The notes under the pieces: generated by a model
Told to the model about the DNA's origin: nothing
What the model saw: the letters and a program-made list of their open reading frames with translations, nothing else
Database searches by the model: none
Position numbers and translations under genes: made by a program
Shown: one piece after another, positions 7,148-16,000 of the stretch
Layout of the letters: each line of letters opens with the position of its first letter
Numbering within the stretch: position 1 is the first letter of the stretch
Assembly (NCBI GenBank): GCA_016190585.1
Contig: JACPQH010000050.1
Coordinates: 1-20,622, forward strand
Source of the DNA: Chloroflexota bacterium
GTDB taxonomy: Bacteria > Chloroflexota > Dehalococcoidia > Dehalococcoidales > RBG-16-60-22
Length of the DNA: 20,622 nt
Direction: 5' to 3'

Positions 7148-8158
7148 TTAAGCCTGGTAAAGCTCCTGGAAGAGCCAGGTGGACAGGTAGCGCTCGCCGG
7201 TGTCCGGCAGGACGACGACGACCAGCTTGCCGGCGTTCTCCGGCCTCCGGGCTACCTCGACGGCCGCCCAGGCCGCCGCGCCCGACGATATACCCGCGTG
7301 GATGCCTTCATCCCGCGCCAGCCGCCGGGCGGTGGTGCCGGCGTCCTCGTTGGTTACCTTGATAATCTCGTCAACCAGGTCGGTCCGCAGCACATTGGGC
7401 ACGAAACCCGCCCCGATGCCCTGTATCTTGTGCGGTCCGGGTTTGCCGCCGGAGAGCACGGGCGATGCCGTCGGCTCCACGGCGATGGCCTGGAATCCCG
7501 GCCGGCGCGGCTTGAGAGCCTCGGCGACCCCGGTGATGGTGCCGCCGGTGCCGACGCCGGAGACGAGAATATCTATCTTCCCCTCGGTATCGCGCCAGAT
7601 CTCCTCGGCGGTGGTGAGGCGGTGGACCTCCGGGTTGGCCGGGTTCTTGAACTGCTGTGGCATATAATAGTTCTGGTGTTCGGCGACCATCTGCTCGGCC
7701 TTCCTGATGGCGCCGGGCATGCCTTCCGCGCCGGGCGTCAGAATCAGCTCGGCCCCGAACACCGAAAGCAGGTGCCGCCGCTCTACCGACATGGTATCGG
7801 GCATGGTCAGGACAAGCTTGTAGCCGCGGGCGGCGCACACGAAAGCCAGCGCGATGCCGGTGTTGCCGCTGGTGGGCTCCACGATAACCGTGTCCTTATT
7901 AATCAGCCCTTTTTCCTCGGCGTCGACTATCATGGCCACGCCGATGCGGTCTTTGACGCTGTGGACGGGATTGAAGCTTTCCAGCTTGGCGACCACATCA
8001 GCCCCGGCGCCGTTGGTAATCCGGTTGAGCCGGACCAGCGGCGTATTGCCGATAAGCTCGGTGGAGTCCCGGGCGATACCGCGGGTGACCAGGGGCAACT
8101 CGATGGTCTTGTACTTCAGCTTCTCAACCGGCCGGGCGCTGTTTGTTAGTTTCTCCAC
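7148..8158 (-). CDS. cysK: Cysteine synthase (O-acetylserine sulfhydrylase)
   Basis: CysK combines O-acetylserine and sulfide to give cysteine and acetate. PLP lysine K69 is in SVKDRIG, the substrate loop is PTSGNTG (95-101), the PLP-phosphate loop is [10 protein letters not shown], and GISSGAA is near the end. The protein is 336 aa with about 20 residues more at the N-terminus than typical CysK, which usually begins just before [10 protein letters not shown]. The GTG at 8158 is supported by AAGGAG 7 bases upstream, and no better start lies downstream, so the extension looks real. It follows the Rrf2 gene by 26 bases. CymR-type Rrf2 proteins are known to be controlled through CysK, so this pairing may be functional. 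Confidence 0.95.
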   Translation of the reverse strand: MEKLTNSARPVEKLKYKTIELPLVTRGIARDSTELIGNTPLVRLNRITNGAGADVVAKLESFNPVHSVKDRIGVAMIVDAEEKGLINKDTVIVEPTSGNTGIALAFVCAARGYKLVLTMPDTMSVERRHLLSVFGAELILTPGAEGMPGAIRKAEQMVAEHQNYYMPQQFKNPANPEVHRLTTAEEIWRDTEGKIDILVSGVGTGGTITGVAEALKPRRPGFQAIAVEPTASPVLSGGKPGPHKIQGIGAGFVPNVLRTDLVDEIIKVTNEDAGTTARRLARDEGIHAGISSGAAAWAAVEVARRPENAGKLVVVVLPDTGERYLSTWLFQELYQA

Positions 8159-8184
8159 GACGACTCTCCTTTAAAATTTTTGAC

Positions 8185-8628
8185 CTAGACGTAGTACATG
8201 ACGCCTTCACGCTGCTCCTTGCTCTTCTGCCGGTCAGCCAGGTCCTGAAGGGTCATGGAATCAAGGACGCCATCGATAGCCTTCTTCATCTCCGTCCAGA
8301 CGTCCCGGACGGCGCACTGGCTGATGCGCGGGCAGCTCTCGGCGTCGCTGAGACACTCCGCCGGGGTAATAGAGCCTTCCAGGAGCCGGACAATCTCGCT
8401 CATTTTGATTTCCGAAGGCTGCCGGCCGAGCTGCACGCCCCCGCGCGCCCCCCGGATACTGCGCACGATGCCCGCGCCGATGAGCGGCGTTATCAGGTGC
8501 TCCAGGTAATGCAGGGAGATGTGCTGCCTGGCGGCGACATCCTTAAGCTGCACCGGCGCCTCACCCGGCTGCAGCGCCAGGTCCAGCATGGCGCGGACTC
8601 CATAACGCGCTCTCGTCGATAGCTTCAC
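8185..8628 (-). CDS. Rrf2-family regulator with a cysteine triad
   Basis: This 147-residue winged-helix protein begins MKLSTRARYGVRAMLDLA, the classic Rrf2 opening, and has the DNA-recognition region ISLHYLEHLITPLIGAGIVRSIRGARGGVQL. C92, C99 and C105 (C-x6-C-x5-C) lie where IscR and NsrR hold an Fe-S cluster, with the first spacing one residue longer than IscR's. It starts with GTG at 8628, supported by AAAGGAG 7 bases before. Leading a cysteine-synthesis cluster, it is either a CymR-like cysteine regulator or an IscR-like Fe-S sensor. The cysteines argue for cluster binding, the neighbours for sulfur control. Autoregulation through the inverted repeat just upstream is likely. Confidence 0.9.
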   Translation of the reverse strand: MKLSTRARYGVRAMLDLALQPGEAPVQLKDVAARQHISLHYLEHLITPLIGAGIVRSIRGARGGVQLGRQPSEIKMSEIVRLLEGSITPAECLSDAESCPRISQCAVRDVWTEMKKAIDGVLDSMTLQDLADRQKSKEQREGVMYYV

Positions 8629-8643
8629 CGAACGACTCCTTTG

Positions 8644-8660
8644 TTGACTATATTAATCAT
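8644..8660. promoter_or_regulatory. Possible Rrf2 operator
   Basis: TTGACTATATTAATCAT forms an imperfect inverted repeat (TGAcTA, three bases, TAaTCA) about 15 bases upstream of the rrf2 start. The GACT...AATC pattern is similar to the IscR type-1 core (GACT...AGTC). It also contains a minus-strand TATAGT (8652-8647) that could itself be a -10. Confidence 0.4.
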
Positions 8661-8669
8661 GTTTAGCGC

Positions 8670-8699
8670 AGTTTAACACGGGGCAAAAAGCGTTGTCAA
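8670..8699 (-). promoter_or_regulatory. Candidate promoter of the rrf2-cysK cluster
   Basis: On the minus strand a perfect -35 TTGACA (8699-8694) is followed 18 bases later by TAAACT (8675-8670, 4 of 6 to consensus). TATAGT at 8652-8647 is a better -10 by sequence but lacks a good -35 at 17-18 bases. The -35 is firm; the -10 is uncertain. Confidence 0.45.
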
Positions 8700-8713
8700 T
8701 AGGTCTTGACAAC
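8692..8713. repeat. Inverted repeat holding both divergent -35 elements
   Basis: GTTGTCAA (8692-8699) and TTGACAAC (8706-8713) are a perfect 8-bp inverted repeat around six bases. Each arm carries a TTGACA, one for each strand, so the -35 hexamers of the rrf2 and dtxR promoters are only six bases apart. Confidence 0.7.
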
Positions 8714-8734
8714 CCCCGCGAAGCCTGTTAGGAT
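8706..8734 (+). promoter_or_regulatory. Sigma-70 promoter of the dtxR-feoB operon
   Basis: TTGACA (8706-8711), a 17-base spacer and TAGGAT (8729-8734) with an extended -10 TG at 8726-8727. Transcription should start near 8741, inside the DtxR-like boxes and about 45 bases before the dtxR ATG. Confidence 0.7.
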
Positions 8735-8767
8735 TTTGGTGAGCCTAAATATTAGGTGTACCTAAAT
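8733..8767. promoter_or_regulatory. Two tandem DtxR-type iron boxes
   Basis: Box 2, TTAGGTGTACCTAA (8752-8765), is a perfect palindrome except for its two centre bases. Box 1, ATTTTGGTGAGCCTAAAT (8733-8750), is a degenerate version with the same TTxGG...CCTAA frame. Their centres are 17 bases apart. They cover the end of the -10 and the transcription start of the dtxR-feoB promoter, so iron-loaded repressor would block it. The TTAGG/CCTAA half-sites match known DtxR/IdeR-type operators. Confidence 0.7.
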
Positions 8768-8787
8768 CGGCGGGGGAGGCACGTGAA

Positions 8788-9528
8788 ATGAGCACGAGCA
8801 CCGAAGAATACCTGGAGGCTTTGTTTAACCTTACCCAGGACGGCAACCCGGCGAGCACCTCCGGCCTGTCCCGCCGGCTGAACCTGACGCCGGCCAGCGT
8901 GACCGAGATGCTGCGCAAGCTGGCCGAAGGCGGCTACGTGAACTACTCGCCGTACCAGGGGGCGACGCTTACCGCCGCGGGGTTCAAGATAGCGCAGAAG
9001 ATGACCCGCAAGCACCGGCTGCTGGAGCGCTTCCTGCACGATATGCTGAAAATCGGCAAGGACCGGGTGCACCAGGAGGCCTGCGAGATGGAGCACGCCC
9101 TGTCCGACGAGACCGCCCGGGCGATGTGCCAGACCCTCCAGGCGCCCGACCGGTGCCCCGACGACCAGGAGGTCATCCCGCCGTGCGATTTTGGCTTCGC
9201 CTCCTGCGACGAGTGCCGGAAATCGGGCGGGGAGAGCCTGGAAAAAGTGGGCCGGCGGCGGACGAATATCGTCCCGGTCGCCGCCTTGAAAGAGAAGCAG
9301 GCGGGCACAGTCGCCTTCATCCGCGGCGACAACCGGGTGCTGCGCCGCCTCCTTGACCTCGGCCTGACACCGGGCACCCGGATAAGCGTGACGCGGATCG
9401 CGCCGCTCAAGGGGCCGGTGGAGATCGCCGTCCGGGGTTCCCGGCTGGCGCTGGGCGACGGTATCGTCTCCAATGTCTTTGTCGAGCAAAGCCTGGAGGA
9501 AGCCGAGATGGCCGGGCAGCCGGGCTGA
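8788..9528 (+). CDS. DtxR-family iron-dependent repressor with FeoA-like C-terminus
   Basis: This 246-residue protein has a winged-helix domain (about 3-65, TSTEEYLEALFNLTQDG), a dimer/metal domain, and a FeoA/SH3-like tail (about 170-235, AGTVAFIRGDNRVLRRLLDLGLTPGTRISV). Metal ligands fit the iron-type enzyme: H76 in RKHRLLERFL, then C99, E102, H103 (EACEMEH). Cysteine at 99, where MntR has Glu, favours iron sensing. Between the two parts is a cysteine-rich linker C123-x9-C133-x6-C140-x2-C143 that classic DtxR lacks. ATG at 8788 follows GGGGGAGG by 8 bases. It is followed one base later by feoB, so it likely represses its own operon through the boxes upstream. Without a separate feoA, its tail may also touch FeoB. 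Confidence 0.92.
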   Translation: MSTSTEEYLEALFNLTQDGNPASTSGLSRRLNLTPASVTEMLRKLAEGGYVNYSPYQGATLTAAGFKIAQKMTRKHRLLERFLHDMLKIGKDRVHQEACEMEHALSDETARAMCQTLQAPDRCPDDQEVIPPCDFGFASCDECRKSGGESLEKVGRRRTNIVPVAALKEKQAGTVAFIRGDNRVLRRLLDLGLTPGTRISVTRIAPLKGPVEIAVRGSRLALGDGIVSNVFVEQSLEEAEMAGQPG

Positions 9529-9529
9529 T

Positions 9530-11524
9530 ATGGCGTGTCACGGGGAACACGAAGGGGGGCGGGGCCGGCGGCACCGCAACCGGCGCGGCTGCCGGAACGG
9601 GAAGCGGCTCACCATCGCCCTGGCGGGCAACGCCAATGTCGGCAAGAGCGTAATATTTAACCAGCTTACCGGCTCCCACCAGACCATCGGCAACTGGCCG
9701 GGGAAGACCGTGGAGCGGGCCGAGGGCATCCTGCACTTCGGCGACTATGACGCCGCCATTGTCGACCTGCCGGGCATCTATTCACTGTCCACCTTCTCCC
9801 TGGAGGAGCTGGTGACGCGCGAGTACATCGCCCGGAACAAACCGGACGTTATCATCAACGTGGTCGGCGCCCCGGTGCTGGAGCGGAACCTCTTTTTCAC
9901 GCTGCAGCTAATGGAAATGGACGTGCCGATGGTAGTGTGCCTCAACCAGATGGATATCGCCGAGGCCAGGGGTATCTCTATCGACGCCTCGAAATTGGAG
10001 GCCCTGCTGGGCGTGCCCGTAGCGGCCACGGTAGCCTCCCGGGGGCTAGGCGTCCACGAGCTGGTCGCCAGGGCCATCGAGGTCGCTCAGCGCGGCCGCC
10101 AGGGGGGAACCCGGCCAGTCGCCTTCATGAATGGGCTGGAAGCCGGCATCGGGGAGCTGGCCGGGCACATCCGCGCCGAAGAGCTTGACCCCGGGTACTC
10201 GCCACGCTGGCTGGCTATCAAGCTGCTGGAAAACGACGCCAATATCCGGGAGCTTGTCGGCGGGCAGTCCGGCAAGATCATCAGCGCCGCCGACGACCTG
10301 GCGGGACGTGTCGAAGCGGCTTATCACCAGTCCCGCTTCGCCGTGGTCGCCTCGGAGCGGTACGCCCTGGCCGGGCGGATAGCCCAGCAGGCGCAGAGCC
10401 GGGCGGCGGCCCGGCCCACGATTACGGACAGGCTGGACCGGCTGGCGACGCAGAAGGTACTGGGTTATTTAATCTCGGTGGCCGTGATGGCCGGGCTGCT
10501 CCTCTGGACCTTTACGGTCGGGAACCTCCTCTCCACGGTGCTCTCTGGCGCCCTGGGCTTCTTCCACCCGGTAGACCCGCAGGTGAGCGGGCCGCTAATC
10601 AGCATCATCTGGAACGGCATCTTCGGGGGCTTCGTCGCCGGGGTGACGCTGGTGATTCCGTTCGTCATACCCTTCTACCTGATGCTGGCCATGATGGAGG
10701 ACTCCGGCATACTGACCCGGGTGGCCTTCATGATGGACAGCGCCATGCACCAGATGGGGCTGCACGGCAAGGCGATTATTCCCCTGATACTCGGTTACGG
10801 GTGCAACGTTCCCGCCATCTACACGACGCGCATCATGGGCACCCGGCGGGAGCGCCTGCTGGCGGCCTTCGCCATCACCTTCGCGCCCTGCGCCGCCCGG
10901 ACGATTATTATCCTGGGGCTGGTGGCGGCGTTCGTCGGCACGGGCTGGGCGCTGGCGCTGTACGCGGTAGACCTCTTAATCATGTTTATCGCGCTGAAAG
11001 TCGCCACGCGGGTCGCCCCGGGCGAGTCGGCCGGGCTCATCATGGAGATGCACGCCTTCAAGGCGCCTTCCCTGTCCGTCATCGCCAAGCAGACCTGGAC
11101 GCGGACAAAATCGCTCGGCTACATGGTATTCCCGATGTACATGCTCGGCACGGCCGTCGTCCAGGGCCTGTACGCCTTTGGCGCGCTCGGACCCGTGAGC
11201 GATGTGATGTCCCCCCTGACCGTAACCTGGCTGGGCCTGCCGGCGATTGCCGGGATACTGCTGGTCTTCGGCATCGTGCGAAAAGAGCTGATACTGCTCA
11301 CGCTGGTGGCGCTGTACGGGGCCGACCTGGCGCCGGTGCTGACGCCCGTCCAGTTCATCGTGCTGGCGCTGGTGGGGATACTGTACCTGCCTTGCATCGC
11401 GACGATCGGCATCCTCATGAAGGAGTTCGGCTGGAAGGCCGCCGCGGCGATATCGGCGGCGAACCTGGCGGTGGCGGTGGCGGTGGGGGGTCTCGCCGCC
11501 CGGCTGCTGCCGCTGGTCTTCTAG
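9530..11524 (+). CDS. feoB: Ferrous iron transporter FeoB
   Basis: FeoB is an inner-membrane Fe(II) transporter with an N-terminal G domain. From ATG at 9530 it is 664 aa: a short His/Cys/Arg-rich leader (MACHGEHEGG...), G1 GNANVGKS (33-40), G3 DLPG (79-82), G4 NQMD (139-142), a helical linker, then hydrophobic segments from about residue 310 with the two gate regions (VIPFVIPFYLMLAMMEDSGILTR-like stretch and LPCIATIGILMKEFG-like end). GYGCNVPAIYTTR is the conserved first-gate cysteine motif. The usual VVDA after DVIIN reads VVGA here, a small oddity. Earlier in-frame starts would overlap dtxR; 9530 lies one base past its stop, so coupling is expected. No feoA or feoC lies alongside. Confidence 0.95.
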   Translation: MACHGEHEGGRGRRHRNRRGCRNGKRLTIALAGNANVGKSVIFNQLTGSHQTIGNWPGKTVERAEGILHFGDYDAAIVDLPGIYSLSTFSLEELVTREYIARNKPDVIINVVGAPVLERNLFFTLQLMEMDVPMVVCLNQMDIAEARGISIDASKLEALLGVPVAATVASRGLGVHELVARAIEVAQRGRQGGTRPVAFMNGLEAGIGELAGHIRAEELDPGYSPRWLAIKLLENDANIRELVGGQSGKIISAADDLAGRVEAAYHQSRFAVVASERYALAGRIAQQAQSRAAARPTITDRLDRLATQKVLGYLISVAVMAGLLLWTFTVGNLLSTVLSGALGFFHPVDPQVSGPLISIIWNGIFGGFVAGVTLVIPFVIPFYLMLAMMEDSGILTRVAFMMDSAMHQMGLHGKAIIPLILGYGCNVPAIYTTRIMGTRRERLLAAFAITFAPCAARTIIILGLVAAFVGTGWALALYAVDLLIMFIALKVATRVAPGESAGLIMEMHAFKAPSLSVIAKQTWTRTKSLGYMVFPMYMLGTAVVQGLYAFGALGPVSDVMSPLTVTWLGLPAIAGILLVFGIVRKELILLTLVALYGADLAPVLTPVQFIVLALVGILYLPCIATIGILMKEFGWKAAAAISAANLAVAVAVGGLAARLLPLVF

Positions 11525-11550
11525 CGTGCAGACCGAACGGCGGACCGGTA

Positions 11551-11579
11551 TTAAGCTTAGCCTCGGAATAGTGTATAAT
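11551..11579 (+). promoter_or_regulatory. Candidate promoter for the DUF1015 gene
   Basis: A perfect TATAAT (11574-11579) lies 50 bases after feoB. The -35 region at a 17-base spacing is weak (TTAAGC, 3 of 6). Transcription would start near 11586, giving a leader of about 95 bases before the TTG at 11680. No clear feoB terminator hairpin precedes it. Confidence 0.4.
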
Positions 11580-11605
11580 AGTCTCTGTGAAGGGAGGATA
11601 CCCGG

Positions 11606-11656
11606 TTGCCCGCCCGGCGCTCAGGCCTGGACACGGCGCGGCCGCGCGGGGCCTGA
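11606..11656 (+). CDS. Possible 16-codon leader ORF
   Basis: A strong GGGAGG (11592-11597) sits 8 bases before a TTG that opens a 16-residue frame (MPARRSGLDTARPRGA), ending 23 bases before the DUF1015 start. It is in another frame from DUF1015. The Shine-Dalgarno is better than that of the main gene. It is too short to judge coding by composition; it could be a leader peptide or chance. Confidence 0.18.
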   Translation: MPARRSGLDTARPRGA

Positions 11657-11679
11657 TTCTATGGTAAGAGTAATCACGC

Positions 11680-12993
<1,314 letters not shown>

Positions 12994-13006
12994 CATCACT
13001 ACGAGA

Positions 13007-13028
13007 CCATTCCGGCTAGGCCGGAAGG
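13007..13028. terminator. Hairpin between convergent genes
   Basis: TTCCGGC (13010-13016), loop TAG, GCCGGAA (13020-13026), extended by CC/GG with one bulged A. It lies between the ends of the DUF1015 gene (12993) and the macroglobulin gene (13073) and could serve both strands. There is no T-run on either side, so intrinsic termination would be weak. Confidence 0.4.
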
Positions 13029-13072
13029 TCCGGCGCGCAATCTGAAGTCCCGAAGGCACTGCCAGCGGCAAC

Positions 13073-16000
13073 TTATTTCTGACCCAGCACCGTGATGTCC
13101 CGGCCCAGGCTCTCGGCGGCGATGTCCGGCTGGTAGTAGGCGTAAGCTTGCGAGACCACCGCCTTGGCCTTCACCGGGTACAACGCCCGGACATCGAAGG
13201 CGAAGGCGACGCGGTCGCCGGGCAGCATATTCTCGATGTAGAAGATGACCTTCCTGCCCGAGATGTCATAACGCTTGAGCTTCGGCTCCCTGATGGCCGC
13301 GATAGACTCGCCGACGGCGGCGAAGCCGGTGGGTACGGCGACGTCCAGGACGACCATACCGGCCTCGATGGGCAGCGGCGGATTGAAGGTCATCGCTACC
13401 GATACCTTGACCAGGTCGTCGACCGCCACCTGCCCGGCATCGTAATCAACATCAATCCCCAGTATTTCCTGGGCGGGCGCGACTTCGGGCAGGTTGAAGC
13501 GGGTGACGATCTGGGCGATGGCCTCGCCCTTACCCCGGGCGCTGACCCGGACCGTCTCGTTGACCGGCAATTCGACCACCTGGAGGACATCGAAGTTCTC
13601 CGGCCTGACTCTTAGCTGCTGCTTCTTGCCGGCGACCTCGATATCGACTGTCAGGTCGACATCGGCGCGGGCGCCGGAGGCGAACTCGGTCAGGGCCTCC
13701 AGGGCGACCACGGTATCCTGGGTCGAGCCGTAGCCGCCGTAGGCGTTCCGCTGCGAGGTGAGCCATTTGGCCGACCGCGAGGCGTTCAGGGCGCCGCCCA
13801 GCTTGAGCAGCGCCAGGGCGGCGTAGGCGGTGGCCTCGATATCGGCGGTCGGGCGGGGCATAATCTCCGGCCTGAACGGGGCCATCTTGAGCGGCACCGG
13901 CTCCGGGCCACCGCCGGCCTCCCAGTGCAGGCCGTTCTCATCTTCAATGGCCAGCTTCATCAGCTTGTCGCGGGCTTCCCCGGCCTTCGGGCTTCCCGCC
14001 AGGCCGAGGGCGTAGGTCGCCAGCGCCAGGGTATAGGCGTCCCCGGTGTCGCCCAGGCGGCCTTCCAGGTACCGGACGGCGCGCCCGGCGGCCGCCGTTT
14101 CGCCGTACTGCATCAGCGCCACGGCGACGTAGGCGGTCAGGGCCGGCTTGCCGCTGAGCCCGCCCATCATCTCCTTGTGGGTCACGAAGCCGATGACATC
14201 GAATGAGCCGTCGGCGTTCTGGTGCGAGGTTATCCAGTCCCGGGCCGCGGCGAGCACGGCGTCATCGATGTAGATGATGTCCCGGGCCTGGGCGAACGAC
14301 TTCAGCACGAAAGAGGTGAGCCACAGGCTGCCCTCCTTGTCCGACTGCCCGAAGGCCGAGAAGGAGCCGTCGCTGCGCCGGTAGGTCAGCTCCCGCTGGT
14401 AGCCGGTGAGCATCAGCTTCTCCGCCTGGGCCATGACCTCGGGCTTGAGCTGGCCGCTGGCCTGAAGGTACCTGGTGATGAACACGTCCGGGGCGAAGAC
14501 GATCATGTTCTGCTCGCCGCAGCCGAAGGGCATCTGTAGCAACCCCTCCAGCCCGGCGATGGTCTGGGTCAGGTAGCTCGAGGTAACGCTCAGGTAGGCG
14601 CGCCCCGAGCCCGCGATGGCCGAGAGCGCGATGCCCGTGTCGAGCTCCAGCGAGGCCCCGCTCGCCAGCGACAGGTTCTCGACTATCTCCCGGGCGACGC
14701 CCTCCGGCTCGATGATGAGCGTCTTGATAACCGCGTCGGCGGCCTGCCGGCTGCGGGCGCTCACCTTGAGCGCGCTGGTGCCGATCTGCTGCGGCTTTAT
14801 CCTGAACTCGGCGGCGCCGATGTCATTGGGTTTTATCTCGATGGTCTTCTCGGTATCGTCCAGGACCTGGAACCAGGCCTCGGGCTGGAGCTGCACCAGC
14901 ACGCTCTGCGGCTCGTCCAGGTAGTTGTAGACCGCCACCCGCACCGGGAACTCCTCCCCCCGGATGGCGGCGTAAGGCAGGTCAACCGACAGGAAGAAGG
15001 GCTGGAAGGCCTTTAGCTGCGCCTCGGCGATGCCCAGCCCGGCGTTCTTGGAGAGGGCGACGGCGCGCAGCATCCAGGTGGTGATGCTGTCCGGCACCGT
15101 GACGCGCAGCGAGCCCTGCCCCCGTGAATTGGTCATCATCTCCTGCCACAGCCAGGTCTCGGGGAAGAACTGGCGGACGCGCTGTACCTCGGCCAGCCCC
15201 GGGGCGGGGGCCGCGGACGGCGCCTGAACCACGATCAGCGGCGGGGGCAGAGCGCGGGCCAGGTCCATCATGATGCCACCGGGCCCGCCCTTGGCCAGGC
15301 GCTCGTCCTTATACTCCTTGCCCTCGGGAACGCGGCCGCTGCTCAGGACGACCACGCCGGCGTCCCGGAAGACCTCCTTCGCCCCCCGGTTGAGCACGGT
15401 TTGCGGGAACGACACCTCGTGCAGCTCGGCCTGCGGCTTCATGTAGAGACGCTCCAGCTCGTCGAAGACCTGCTGGAGATTGAGCCGGTTCTCCGCCAGG
15501 ATGAAGACGGACTTGTCCACGGCCACCAGGCCGACCTTCGCTTCGCCCTCGGTGGTCACCCTGATGGTAACCTCCTCGCCGGGCGCGGCCTCGGGCTGGC
15601 TGAACTCGACGGTCACGCCCTGGGGGTAGCCGGCCTCGACCTTGAAGGGGAGATAATCGGCGGCTATCTCGGCGTTGGGCAGCACCTGGTAAACGAGCAG
15701 GCGCGCCGACGGGGCCATGGCCGGCGTCGTTTGTAGCGCTATCTCGCTGCCTTTGACGAAATCGCTGAAGACGATGCGCCCCCGCGCGACGACTTCGTAG
15801 TAGAAGTTGGCGGCCTCGCCGGTCGAGTAGACCTTGAAGCGGAGCTCGTCGCCCACCTGCGGGGTTCCCTCGCTCAACTGCTCGATGTGGATGAAGTTGC
15901 CGGAAGGCGAGTAGCTGGATTCCACCAGCCGGGAGGCCTGGGCGCCCTGTCCCGAGACCTCGATGCGTAAAGCCACGGCGCCGGCGGGCGGGTTAACCGT

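Noticed and set aside
6251..8149. A 632-codon open frame on the plus strand across cysE and cysK
   Set aside because: It is the antisense shadow of two clearly conserved genes; the translation is rich in Gly, Asp, Arg and His with no recognisable domain, as expected from GC-rich codon bias.
11525..11550. Terminator after feoB
   Set aside because: No stable hairpin with a T-run could be drawn between the feoB stop and the next -10.
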